Assembly (NCBI RefSeq): GCF_009363715.1 | Contig: NZ_CP045404.1 | Coordinates: 650,001-714,000 of the forward strand | Direction of reading: 5' to 3' | DNA: 64,000 bases | DNA from: Roseovarius sp. THAF9 | GTDB lineage: Bacteria; Pseudomonadota; Alphaproteobacteria; Rhodobacterales; Rhodobacteraceae | In this document: positions 50,867 through 58,472 of the stretch, in pieces | Layout of the letters: each line of letters begins with the position of its first letter | How positions within the stretch are numbered: position 1 is the first letter of the stretch | Made by a program: the position numbers and the translations under genes | The notes under the pieces: generated by a model | Told to the model about the DNA's origin: nothing | The model's database searches: none | Seen by the model: only the letters and a program-made list of their open reading frames with translations

Positions 50867-50889
50867 CTGAAGCGCTCCCAGTACGACAT
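50863..50889 (-). CDS. Possible 8-residue leader ORF (MSYWERFR)
   Basis: ATG at 50889 with a good AGGAGCG ribosome site gives MSYWERFR and stops at TGA, which overlaps the GTG of the following 22-codon frame (GTGA). It may set up a translational relay into the DUF4230 gene. Very short, so only suggestive. Confidence 0.25.
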   Translation of the reverse strand: MSYWERFR

Positions 50890-50984
50890 ATCGCTCCTAA
50901 CCTAGACGCTGAGTTCTCTCTAGTTAATACTTCATGAATATTTCTTATTCGAACTGGAAAAAAGCTAAAACAAGAGTTCACACC

Positions 50985-51683
50985 CTAGCCGACCAGCGCG
51001 CATCCCAACGTCTTGCGCAGCGCCTCGGTCAACTCGTCCACCGTTTCCGTCGCCACGTACATGCCGCCCGTCTGATCCGAAATGCAGCGCGCGATTGAGG
51101 AGCCGTCTTTGTAGATCCTGGCCTCGGGGCTGTCCCAGGCGAAGGGGTCGGGCACCACGCGGAAGCCGATGACGTGGACGGTGAGGTTGGCGGAGGTGGC
51201 GGCAAGCTCGGCCCCGAGCGCACAGGGGCGACCGCCGCAGGTTTCGTTGCCGTCGGTCACCAGCACGATGATGCCCGGCGTGGTGGTGTGGTTCAGAACG
51301 CGGGCGGCCTCGGCCACGGCTTCGGTCAGGGGCGTCAGGCCGGCTGGGTCCATCAGGTCGAGGGCGTTGATGATGGGCTGTGCCGCGTCCGCGACCGGCG
51401 GGAACTTGAGGTTGATGCCATCGCAGGAGCCTTCGGGGCCGGGACCATAGGTCAGAAGGCCCACGCGGCGCATCGGCGCGATCTGGGGCAGGGCGCGGCG
51501 CAGGGCGGTGCGGGCGTCCTCGATCCGGGTGGGGGCGGTCTGGTCGAACCCGACCTCTGCCATGGAGGCCGAGCCGTCAAAAACCAGCATCGCGTCGCGG
51601 CTGCAGTCCTGCGCCACGGCCCGCGGCACGACAGGAAGCGTGCAGGCCAGTGCAGTAAGCGTTGTCAGCAGGGCGCGTTTCAT
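50985..51683 (-). CDS. Secreted von Willebrand factor A domain protein
   Basis: This is a 232-residue exported vWA protein: signal MKRALLTTLTALACTLPVVPRAVAQ, then the MIDAS metal site DGSAS (Asp36-Ser38-Ser40), the GLTPLTEAV threonine and VTDGNE. The vWA fold binds a divalent ion and mediates protein contacts. Extra cysteines (CSRD, GSCDG, ETCGGRPCA, ARCIS, GCA) suggest disulfides, in line with a periplasmic location. The start could be ATG 51698 (MSHLN) as well. It is divergent from the EctC-like gene, overlapping neither coding part with these starts. Confidence 0.82.
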   Translation of the reverse strand: MKRALLTTLTALACTLPVVPRAVAQDCSRDAMLVFDGSASMAEVGFDQTAPTRIEDARTALRRALPQIAPMRRVGLLTYGPGPEGSCDGINLKFPPVADAAQPIINALDLMDPAGLTPLTEAVAEAARVLNHTTTPGIIVLVTDGNETCGGRPCALGAELAATSANLTVHVIGFRVVPDPFAWDSPEARIYKDGSSIARCISDQTGGMYVATETVDELTEALRKTLGCALVG

Positions 51684-51744
51684 ATTCAGATGAGACATCG
51701 CGGCGGGTCTGAAATCAAGGCTGGCCCTTTTTAGGAGATACAGG

Positions 51745-52128
51745 ATGTTCGTTAAGACGTTGGAAGACGTGATCGGTACCGAGGACCATGCCAAGGGCGA
51801 GGCCTTTGAAAGCAGGCGGCTTTTGCTGGCCCGGGATGATCTGGGCTATTCGTTTCACGACACGATCGTGAAGGCCGGGACCGTGCAGCTCTTGGAATAC
51901 AAGGACCACGTTGAGGCTAATTACTGTATCGAGGGAAAGGGCGAGGTGGAGAACGAGACCACCGGCGAGGTCTGGCCGCTGGAGCCGGGCGTGATGTACG
52001 TGCTGGACCAGAACGATCCGCATATCGTGCGGGCGGAGACCAACCTGCGATTCATCTGCATTTTCACGCCTGCCTTGACGGGCCGCGAGGATCAGGACAA
52101 GACCGAGGCGGCACCCGATCCGGAGTGA
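51745..52128 (+). CDS. Ectoine synthase-like protein (orphan EctC)
   Basis: This is a 127-residue cupin of the ectoine synthase family. EctC cyclises N-gamma-acetyl-diaminobutyrate to the osmolyte ectoine. The iron ligands known from characterised EctC fall at identical numbers: Glu57 (HVEANYCIEG), Tyr85 (MYVLDQND) and His93. Tyr52, His55, Arg25, Thr40 and Glu115 are also kept. However, positions 21, 38 and 117 are Phe, His and Gln rather than Trp, Asn and His. No ectA or ectB is in the window. It may be a salvage or altered-substrate enzyme. ATG 51745 follows AGGAGATACAGG. Confidence 0.85.
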   Translation: MFVKTLEDVIGTEDHAKGEAFESRRLLLARDDLGYSFHDTIVKAGTVQLLEYKDHVEANYCIEGKGEVENETTGEVWPLEPGVMYVLDQNDPHIVRAETNLRFICIFTPALTGREDQDKTEAAPDPE

Positions 52129-52137
52129 TGATGCGCG

Positions 52138-52743
52138 TCAATCACACAGGCGCGTATAGCTTTCGCGGCTGAAATCATAGCGTGAATTGATGCCATAGGG
52201 TGACGTGTAAACATCTGATTTTTCGGTCGGTTCACAAGTTTCGTCGCCCAGGCGGCAATTGGGACGGATCTCGGTGCGGGAGACCTGGCATAACACCTGT
52301 TCTTGGGTGCGAGGGGCCGCCGCTGTATCCTGGTCGAGGTCCATTTCGGTGAGGTCGACAAGGTGGCCGGCCTTGCGCCCGATACCGCGCGTCTCAAACG
52401 TGAGCGGGTTGTCGAGGTGGAGGGTCTTCTGGCCGGCGAAGCTTTCCTCGGCGCTGTGCCAGACCGTGCCGTAATCGAAACGCACGCGGTAGGTTCCGGG
52501 AGGGACGAGAACGCGGAAGAAGACGCCGCCGCGGATATAGGCGGCAAGCGCCGGGGTGGCGGTTTCGGTGTCTGTCAACGTGACGATATAGTCCGCGCCG
52601 GGCGGGCTTTTGACCTGCAAAGGAAAGGTGAGGGGCAGGCCGGTGCGGTTCCACATCAGGCCGGGATCGGGCCGTTCGTCAGCGGCGAGGACGGTGCCGG
52701 ACGAAAGGAAGGCAAGGGCGGTGAGGACAAGAACGACGCGCAT
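52138..52743 (-). CDS. Secreted protein of unknown function
   Basis: This is a 201-residue protein with a signal peptide (MRVVLVLTALAFLSSGTVLAA). The mature part reads like a beta-sandwich: LPLTFPLQVKSPPGADYIVTL, PALAAYIRGGVFFRVLVPPGTYRVRFDYGTVWH, TFETRGIG. The C terminus has four or more cysteines (VLCQVSRTEIRPNCRLGDETCEP, RLCD). I do not recognise a family. It is convergent with the EctC-like gene, with 9 bases between. Confidence 0.7.
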   Translation of the reverse strand: MRVVLVLTALAFLSSGTVLAADERPDPGLMWNRTGLPLTFPLQVKSPPGADYIVTLTDTETATPALAAYIRGGVFFRVLVPPGTYRVRFDYGTVWHSAEESFAGQKTLHLDNPLTFETRGIGRKAGHLVDLTEMDLDQDTAAAPRTQEQVLCQVSRTEIRPNCRLGDETCEPTEKSDVYTSPYGINSRYDFSRESYTRLCD

Positions 52744-53272
52744 GTGATGAATGTAGGGGCGGGCGGCCGGAAGGGCAAAAGCTGTCTGGCGACTCGAGCG
52801 TTAACGCCGCGAGAACGCCGAAAGCCATGTCGGTATTGCGTCGGTATCCCCAGCCGTATCGCGACGGAGCCTTTGTTGGGGCCCTTCCGATTAACGGGCC
52901 GAGCTGTGGTGGTGGCCGAAGAGGTGATCTTCGAGCAGCCCATAGCTTTGGCAACGAAGTGCCGGCTGGCCTGTTACGGGGGATGTCCGACCGGCGCGAC
53001 CCGGTGCCGGAGCCGCAGTCGCAGCGGTTGGTTTTCGTGGTCAACCAGGGCGCTGGGCTGGACGAAATGAACCCGGACAATAACTCGGCCCGTCCTGAGA
53101 GCGCGGTCGAGAGCCCGGTTTTGCCACAATTTCCTCGGAGACTCTCCCTATGCATCTCTCATTAGCCGGACATTGAAATCAGTACCTTGGGAATTCTAAT
53201 GGCGATCGGGCCTGAGCCAGACCCGCGTTTTGCGGTAACGCTGGACTGACCCGAGCAAAGGCAAACGGGCAA
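52744..53272. other. 529-base stretch without a recognisable gene
   Basis: The region carries the second copy of the ATGTCGGTAT repeat (52826-52847). An open plus-strand frame at 52827-53165 has no recognisable motif and atypical composition, and I do not call it. The stretch may be eroded sequence belonging with the Hint-protein remnant that follows. Confidence 0.45.
52826..52847. repeat. Dispersed short repeat, copy 2 (ATGTCGGTAT motif)
   Basis: CATGTCGGTATTGCGTCGGT.. matches 7219-7240 at all but one of its 22 positions. Each has two TCGGTAT units. Confidence 0.5.
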
Positions 53273-53619
53273 TGGCGACCTTATATAACCTGATCGAGGT
53301 CACGAGCATCAGTGCGGGCACGACCTATTCGGAGGAGAATGGGAACCTGCTTGGCGTCGTCGACGGTGCCAGCGGATCGAGCATCACGCGATCAGCGCCG
53401 CGTCGTTGGCGCGAAATCTGCATGTGCGCCCAATCCGCATCGCGGCCGTGGCGCTGGGGCGGGGCCTGCCCGAGGCGCGCGCAAAGCGTCGCGCTTGCGA
53501 TGTTGGGTGCCAGCCGTAATGCGGCCAAGGGCGATGGTCCCGCGCGGCTGTTCGCGTAGGGCGGACGGGGCCGGTGGCTGGTGGAGCAGCATCTAAAGGA
53601 CGCGCGGGCGTTCGCCTGA
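53273..53619 (+). pseudogene. Remnant of a Hint-domain / secreted-protein gene
   Basis: The first frame reads MATLYNLIEVTSISAGTTYSEENG and LGVVDGASGSS, a start typical of large Rhodobacterales surface proteins that carry a Hint domain. After about position 53390 the similarity moves to another frame, where LHVRPIRIAAVALGRGLPEAR resembles the Hint-core phrase RPIRI.AGALG.GLP, then a stop. So an N-terminal piece and a core fragment are joined with a large internal deletion and a frameshift. Recognition is from memory of the motif, so confidence is moderate. Confidence 0.5.
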
Positions 53620-53646
53620 GGGGATTCGGTATTTGAGGAGGGCATG

Positions 53647-53667
53647 GCGGGGTTTCACCCACCCTAC
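53647..53667. repeat. GGTGGGT-type palindrome, degenerate copy
   Basis: GGCGGGGTTTC is followed by ACCCACCCTACG: the left arm has one change from GGTGGGT, the right arm and tail are canonical. It lies between the Hint remnant and the ribbon-helix-helix gene. Confidence 0.65.
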
Positions 53668-53671
53668 GGGC

Positions 53672-53914
53672 CTATTCGTCTGCGGGGGGCCTGTTGGGGT
53701 TCGCGGAGATCACCCCGAAATCCTTGGAGGCCGAGCCGCCACCGGCGATGCTGAAATACCCTTCGGCGGCCAATCCGCGCTTGAGCAACTCGCGCACGGC
53801 GGCGGCCCGGCTGGGCATGTGAGCCTTGAACCGCCAATCGTCAAGCGCCTTGAGCTCGTCCTCCGAGATCATGACTTGTAACCTTTCCAGGCGTTTGGAA
53901 CTGGAATTGGGCAT
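53672..53914 (-). CDS. Small ribbon-helix-helix-like protein
   Basis: This is an 80-residue protein. The segment RLERLQVMISEDELKALDDWRFKAHMPSRAAAVRELLKRGL fits a ribbon-helix-helix DNA-binding fold: a short strand, then two helices with SRAAAVRELL as the second. Such proteins are often antitoxins or autorepressors, but no toxin gene is adjacent. ATG 53914 has AAGGACG upstream. The C terminus (DFGVISANPNRPPADE) is unstructured. Confidence 0.7.
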   Translation of the reverse strand: MPNSSSKRLERLQVMISEDELKALDDWRFKAHMPSRAAAVRELLKRGLAAEGYFSIAGGGSASKDFGVISANPNRPPADE

Positions 53915-54088
53915 GCGTGCGTCCTTACGGGATCTCGGCGATCGACCTAGGTCTATCCTCAAGCCAATCAAGCTGCGTCAGTTACTCAAGATACGCAATT
54001 TTTGCACATAACTCTACTTGAGAAATGTTGTCATATTAAGACAATGAAACCATTGGTAAAATTCCGGGAGGTGGTTATATGCTGTCTT

Positions 54089-54583
54089 ATGAAAGCACAT
54101 TCCGAAAATGACGTTCAAAGTTTAGTTTCCCGACCGGACGCGCAACCGGACGCTGAAAGCGACGGCAGCATTGCAGCCGTCGCCGCGCCGCCGGGCGCGC
54201 CCGGCCATGGTGTGCTGCGGCGGGTCCTGGTGGTCGAGGATGATCCGTTGATCGGCGAGGACATCGCCTGCACGCTGGACGAATGCGGGTTCAGCGTGGT
54301 TGGCCGGGTGCAGACGCTGGGCGACGCGATGCAGTTTGTACAGGATCGTGCCGGGCAGTTGGACTGCGTCGTGTTGGATATCGACCTTGGCGGACAAAGT
54401 TGCCAACCGCTGGTGGCGTTGCTGGAGACGCAGAAAGTGCCCTATGCGCTGATCACGGCCCACAGCCAGGATGTGGTGCACGAACTGGGGTTCAAGGCCC
54501 CCGTGATCGAGAAACCATTCCAGACGGCGCACTTGTCGACGCAGCTTTCGGGGCTGTTTCCGCAAGAGCGGCCAGAGGCCTGA
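54089..54583 (+). CDS. Single-domain response regulator
   Basis: This is a 164-residue protein with a receiver domain from about residue 44: RVLVVEDDPLIGEDIA with acidic Asp51/Asp52, phosphoacceptor Asp97 in CVVLDIDLGG, Thr123 in ALITAHS and Lys142 in VIEKPF. There is no output domain. The first 40 residues are disordered. No histidine kinase is nearby. The start is uncertain: ATG 54089 lacks its own good ribosome site, while GGGAGGT just upstream serves an out-of-frame ATG at 54079. ATG 54044 is also in frame. Confidence 0.8.
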   Translation: MKAHSENDVQSLVSRPDAQPDAESDGSIAAVAAPPGAPGHGVLRRVLVVEDDPLIGEDIACTLDECGFSVVGRVQTLGDAMQFVQDRAGQLDCVVLDIDLGGQSCQPLVALLETQKVPYALITAHSQDVVHELGFKAPVIEKPFQTAHLSTQLSGLFPQERPEA

Positions 54584-54604
54584 CGCGGGCGGGGACATCG
54601 CCCC

Positions 54605-54633
54605 TTGATCGGTCGGCGCAACGGGTCTATACG
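54605..54633 (+). promoter_or_regulatory. Promoter for the rplO-secY-adk unit
   Basis: TTGATC (54605-54610), 17 bases, TATACG (54628-54633), about 100 bases upstream of rplO. Same -10 and spacing as before rpsL and rpmC. Confidence 0.72.
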
Positions 54634-54730
54634 CCCCCGGTGGTCAGACATGACCCGATTCACATGAACCAAGACATGCCGTGGTTGGCCCTATCGCTTC
54701 GGGGGTCACATCCGGCTTAGGAGAAGCGAC

Positions 54731-55204
54731 ATGAAACTGAATGAACTGCGCGACAACGAAGGCGCGACCAAACGCAAGAAACGTATCGGCCGTGGCCCCG
54801 GCTCTGGCATGGGCAAGACCGGTGGCCGTGGTATCAAGGGTCAGAAATCCCGTTCGGGCGTGGCGATCAACGGCTATGAAGGCGGTCAGATGCCGCTTTA
54901 TCAACGGCTGCCCAAGCGTGGCTTCAACAAGCCGAACCGCAAGAAATTCGCCGTCGTGAACCTGGGCATGATCCAGAAATTCGTCGACGCCAAGAAGATC
55001 GACGCAGGGTCCACCATCACCGAGGACACGCTGGTGGAAAGCGGCCTGGTGCGCCGCAAGCTGGACGGCATCCGCGTTCTGGCCAAGGGCGAGGTCTCGT
55101 CCAAGCTGACGCTGGACGTCACCGGTGCTTCGAAATCGGCGGTCGACGCGGTCGAGAAAGCCGGTGGTTCGCTGAACGTGGCGAGCGCAAAGGCGGCTGA
55201 ATAA
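54731..55204 (+). CDS. rplO: 50S ribosomal protein L15
   Basis: This 157-residue protein is part of late 50S assembly. [43 protein letters not shown] is the extended Gly/Arg-rich N terminus, and [17 protein letters not shown] is conserved. TAGGAGAAG precedes the ATG. It is separated from secY by 109 bases with a very strong hairpin. Confidence 0.99.
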   Translation: MKLNELRDNEGATKRKKRIGRGPGSGMGKTGGRGIKGQKSRSGVAINGYEGGQMPLYQRLPKRGFNKPNRKKFAVVNLGMIQKFVDAKKIDAGSTITEDTLVESGLVRRKLDGIRVLAKGEVSSKLTLDVTGASKSAVDAVEKAGGSLNVASAKAAE

Positions 55205-55257
55205 GAGGTTGTGAGCGGGCGTCTCGCCCCTTACATACACCCCTAGTTTTCCTTATA

Positions 55258-55293
55258 AACGCCGCCTGGCCGGAAAACGGCCTAGGCGGCGTT
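55258..55293 (+). promoter_or_regulatory. Very strong hairpin between rplO and secY
   Basis: AACGCCGCCT (55258-55267) pairs perfectly with AGGCGGCGTT (55284-55293), and the inner GGCCG/CGGCC extends the stem to 15 pairs around GAAAA. It is followed by TGCATAAAA, a poor T tract, and lies 20 bases before the secY ATG. It could lower secY and adk expression relative to L15. Confidence 0.65.
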
Positions 55294-55313
55294 TGCATAA
55301 AAAAGAGATCCGC

Positions 55314-56678
55314 ATGGTATCTGCAGCAGAACAAATGGCGGCGAACACGAGCTGGTCCGCCCTGGGCAAGGCCACCGAGCTTCGCAAGCGCATCTTCTTC
55401 ACCATCGGCCTGCTTATCGTCTACCGGATCGGGACATATATCCCGGTGCCGGGCATCGACGGGGCAGAGCTGCGCAACTTCATGGAAGGCGCGGCATCGT
55501 CGATCGGCGGGATGCTGTCGATGTTCACCGGCGGGGCGCTGGGGCGGATGGGTGTCTTTGCGCTGGGGATCATGCCCTATATCTCGGCCTCGATCATCGT
55601 GCAGCTGATGACGGCGATGGTGCCGGCATTGGAGCAGCTGAAGAAAGAGGGCGAGCAGGGGCGCAAGAAGATCAACCAGTACACGCGCTATGGCACGGTG
55701 TTCCTGGCCACACTGCAATCCTATGGTCTGGCCGCGTCGTTGCAGGCGGGGGATCTGGCCTCGGATCCCGGGTTCTTCTTTATCGCAAGCTGCATGATCA
55801 CGCTGGTCGGCGGCACGATGTTCCTGATGTGGCTGGGCGAGCAGATCACCGCCCGCGGCGTGGGCAACGGTATCTCGCTGATCATCTTCGTGGGCATCAT
55901 CGCCGAAGTGCCTGCCGCGCTGGCGCAGTTCTTTGCCAGCGGCCGGTCGGGCGCGATCAGCCCGGCGGTGATCATCGGCGTAATCGTGATGGTCGTGGCG
56001 ACGATCGCCTTCGTGGTGTTCATGGAGCGCAGCCTGCGCAAGATCCACATCCAGTATCCGCGCCGGCAGGTGGGGATGAAGGTCTATGACGGCGGGTCGA
56101 GCCACCTGCCCGTCAAGGTGAACCCGTCGGGCGTGATCCCGGCGATCTTCGCCTCGTCGCTGCTGCTGTTGCCGGCCACGGTCAGCACCTTTTCGGGCAG
56201 CGACACGGGGCCGTTCATGTCGACCCTGCTGGCCTATTTCGGGCCCGGGCAGCCGCTTTACCTGGTGTTCTTCACGGTGATGATCGTGTTCTTTGCCTAC
56301 TTCTACACCTACAACGTGGCCTTCAAGCCCGATGACGTGGCCGACAACCTGAAGAACCAGAACGGGTTCGTGCCCGGCATCCGCCCCGGCAAGAAGACGG
56401 CGGAGTATCTGGAATATGTGGTGACGCGGGTCCTGGTGCTGGGCTCAGCTTACCTTGCGGCAGTTTGTCTCCTCCCGGAGATCCTGCGTGGACAGTTCGC
56501 CATACCTTTCTATTTTGGCGGCACTTCGGTCCTGATCGTGGTATCGGTGACCATGGACACGATCCAGCAGGTCCAGTCGCATCTTCTGGCGCACCAGTAC
56601 GAGGGCCTGATCGAGAAGTCGCAGTTGAGCGGCAAGGGCCGTAAACGGTCGCGCAGAAAAGGGACAGGACGTCGATGA
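55314..56678 (+). CDS. secY: Protein translocase subunit SecY
   Basis: This 454-residue inner-membrane protein forms the SecYEG channel. Ten hydrophobic segments can be counted, beginning [44 protein letters not shown] and [20 protein letters not shown] [15 protein letters not shown] are SecY signatures, and the cytoplasmic C5 loop [16 protein letters not shown] is intact. ATG 55314 is chosen as the family start, with AAAAGAGA upstream. The stop overlaps the adk start. Confidence 0.98.
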   Translation: MVSAAEQMAANTSWSALGKATELRKRIFFTIGLLIVYRIGTYIPVPGIDGAELRNFMEGAASSIGGMLSMFTGGALGRMGVFALGIMPYISASIIVQLMTAMVPALEQLKKEGEQGRKKINQYTRYGTVFLATLQSYGLAASLQAGDLASDPGFFFIASCMITLVGGTMFLMWLGEQITARGVGNGISLIIFVGIIAEVPAALAQFFASGRSGAISPAVIIGVIVMVVATIAFVVFMERSLRKIHIQYPRRQVGMKVYDGGSSHLPVKVNPSGVIPAIFASSLLLLPATVSTFSGSDTGPFMSTLLAYFGPGQPLYLVFFTVMIVFFAYFYTYNVAFKPDDVADNLKNQNGFVPGIRPGKKTAEYLEYVVTRVLVLGSAYLAAVCLLPEILRGQFAIPFYFGGTSVLIVVSVTMDTIQQVQSHLLAHQYEGLIEKSQLSGKGRKRSRRKGTGRR

Positions 56679-57319
56679 ATATCATACTTCTCGGACCGCC
56701 GGGGGCCGGTAAAGGCACGCAAGCGCATATCCTCGTGGAAGAGCGGGGCATGACCCAGCTGTCGACGGGCGACATGCTGCGCGAGGCCAAGGACAGCGGC
56801 ACCGAGATGGGCAAGATCGTGGCCGACGTGATGGCCCGCGGCGACCTTGTGACGGATGATATCGTGATCGGTCTGATCCGCGAGAAGATCAACGGCGACA
56901 AGGGGGGCGGTTTCATCTTTGACGGCTTCCCCCGGACGCTGGCCCAGGCCGACGCGCTGGCCGAATTGCTGGCCGAAACGGGCGAGACGCTGGATGCGGT
57001 CGTCGAAATGCGGGTCGATGACGAGGCGCTGGTGCAGCGCATCACGGCACGCTCGACCTGTGGCGGGTGCGGTGCGGTCTATAACGACATCACGAAGCCC
57101 TGGCCCGAGGATGGCAAATGTGCCAATTGCGGCTCGACCGACGTGAAGCGCCGGGCGGATGACAACGAGGACAGCCTCAAGCAGCGGCTGATGGAATACT
57201 ACAAGAAGACCTCGCCGCTGATCGGGTATTACTATGCCAAGGGCGATCTGAAAACGATCGACGGGCTGGGTGAGATTGACGAGGTCAAGGCGGCGATTGC
57301 GGGCGCGTTGGAAGGCTGA
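56675..57319 (+). CDS. adk: Adenylate kinase (zinc-lid type)
   Basis: This 214-residue enzyme converts ATP + AMP to 2 ADP. P-loop GPPGAGKGT is at 7-15, the NMP domain has STGDMLRE, and [11 protein letters not shown] is conserved. The LID domain carries Cys129, Cys132, Cys149 and Cys152 (CGGC...CANC), so it should bind a structural zinc. It is coupled to secY by a 4-base overlap, the classic secY-adk order. Confidence 0.98.
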   Translation: MNIILLGPPGAGKGTQAHILVEERGMTQLSTGDMLREAKDSGTEMGKIVADVMARGDLVTDDIVIGLIREKINGDKGGGFIFDGFPRTLAQADALAELLAETGETLDAVVEMRVDDEALVQRITARSTCGGCGAVYNDITKPWPEDGKCANCGSTDVKRRADDNEDSLKQRLMEYYKKTSPLIGYYYAKGDLKTIDGLGEIDEVKAAIAGALEG

Positions 57320-57581
57320 ACGCCGCCTGTGCGCCCATGCAAAATGGCCTTTAAACCTTGAGGTTTTGCCGATGCGCACAATTCTCTTGACAGAGGGTTG
57401 ACGCCTCGGGCGTTTGCTTCTAGACGACACCATCTCTGACGAGAACATGATTCCCGCGCGGGTCGCGCCCGTGCTCGAATCGATCACCTGAATTCAGCTG
57501 CGGCCCGAAGCGTAACGCCTCGGGCCTACGTTGTGAAAAAAGGGTCTGGAGCTACGGACCCGCAACGAAAGGACATGACAC
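57320..57581 (+). other. adk-rpsM gap: weak stem, promoter and structured leader
   Basis: After adk a GCAAAA/TTTTGC and AAACCT/AGGTTT structure (57339-57369) may slow transcription. The rpsM promoter is at 57398-57426. The leader has two stems: GGCCCGA/TCGGGCC (57502-57508 with 57520-57526, with inner GCG/CGC) and GGGTC/GACCC (57542-57561) just before the ribosome site. An S4-type control is possible. Confidence 0.5.
57398..57426 (+). promoter_or_regulatory. Promoter for the rpsM-rpsK-rpoA-rplQ unit
   Basis: TTGACG (57398-57403), 17 bases, TAGACG (57421-57426). A second TTGACA at 57387-57392 lies 5 bases closer to adk but has no good -10. It is a one-base variant of the TATACG promoters of the other ribosomal units. 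Confidence 0.65.
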
Positions 57582-57950
57582 GTGGCACGTATCGCCGGCG
57601 TTAACATCCCGACCCACAAACGGGTCCCGATCGCCCTGACCTACATCACCGGAATCGGCCAATCCTCGGCCAAGGCCATCTGCGAGGCCGTCAATATCGA
57701 CCTGACCCGCCGGGTCAACGAGCTGAGCGACACCGAAGTGGTCGCCATGCGCGAGCATATCGACGCCAACTACATGGTCGAAGGCGACCTGCGCCGTGAA
57801 GTGCAGATGAACGTCAAACGCCTGATGGACCTTGGCTGCTATCGCGGCCTGCGCCACCGCCGGAACCTGCCGGTTCGCGGCCAGCGCACCCATACCAACG
57901 CACGCACGCGCAAAGGCCCCGCGAAGGCCATTGCCGGCAAGAAGAAGTAA
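57582..57950 (+). CDS. rpsM: 30S ribosomal protein S13
   Basis: This 122-residue head protein bridges to the 50S subunit. [34 protein letters not shown] and [29 protein letters not shown] are standard. The start is GTG at 57582, preceded by AAAGGACAT; GTG for such an abundant protein is worth noting. It leads the alpha unit, 15 bases before rpsK. Confidence 0.98.
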   Translation: MARIAGVNIPTHKRVPIALTYITGIGQSSAKAICEAVNIDLTRRVNELSDTEVVAMREHIDANYMVEGDLRREVQMNVKRLMDLGCYRGLRHRRNLPVRGQRTHTNARTRKGPAKAIAGKKK

Positions 57951-57965
57951 GGGAGGGCTGACAGA

Positions 57966-58355
57966 ATGGCACGAGATACCCGCCGGACCAAGAAGAAGGT
58001 CTCCAAGAATATTGCCACGGGCGTGGCGCATGTGAACAGCTCGTTCAACAACACCAAGATCCTGATCTCGGACGTGCAGGGCAACGCGATCGCGTGGTCC
58101 TCGGCCGGCACGATGGGCTTCAAGGGGTCGCGCAAGTCGACGCCCTATGCTGCCCAGATGGCCGCCGAAGATGCCGGCCGCAAGGCGCAGGAACATGGCA
58201 TGAAGACGCTGGAAGTCGAAGTGCAGGGGCCCGGGTCGGGCCGCGAGAGCGCGCTGCGTGCGCTGGCTGCCGTCGGCTTCAACATCACGTCGATCCGCGA
58301 CGTGACGCCGATTGCCCACAATGGTTGCCGCCCGCCGAAGCGTCGCCGCGTCTAA
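57966..58355 (+). CDS. rpsK: 30S ribosomal protein S11
   Basis: This is a 129-residue platform protein. [50 protein letters not shown] and the terminal [18 protein letters not shown] are diagnostic. As in many alphaproteobacteria, rpsD is absent between rpsK and rpoA. Confidence 0.99.
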   Translation: MARDTRRTKKKVSKNIATGVAHVNSSFNNTKILISDVQGNAIAWSSAGTMGFKGSRKSTPYAAQMAAEDAGRKAQEHGMKTLEVEVQGPGSGRESALRALAAVGFNITSIRDVTPIAHNGCRPPKRRRV

Positions 58356-58371
58356 GACCGATTTTCTGGGT

Positions 58372-58397
58372 GGGGCCGCGTGAATTTTCACGGCCCC
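58372..58397 (+). repeat. Hairpin between rpsK and rpoA
   Basis: GGGGCC (58372-58377) and GTGAA (58380-58384) pair with TTCAC (58387-58391) and GGCCCC (58392-58397), with a GC bulge. Terminator-like but inside the operon; it may partly separate S11 from RpoA expression. Confidence 0.55.
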
Positions 58398-58472
58398 ATT
58401 CCGTTATTTTGAAACCTCGAGCGTCTCGGAGGCCTGTGGACATGGGGCCGGGGACAAGGATGGAGGGACCGC

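Noticed and set aside
52827..53165. 112-codon plus-strand frame in the 52.7-53.3 kb gap
   Set aside because: No motif, poor codon bias, start inside a dispersed repeat, no convincing ribosome site.
53325..53645. 106-codon minus-strand frame over the Hint remnant
   Set aside because: Arg/Pro/Ser-rich shadow; the plus strand gives a better explanation.
53672..53914. RHH gene as the antitoxin of a toxin-antitoxin pair
   Set aside because: No second small gene overlaps or follows it on the same strand.
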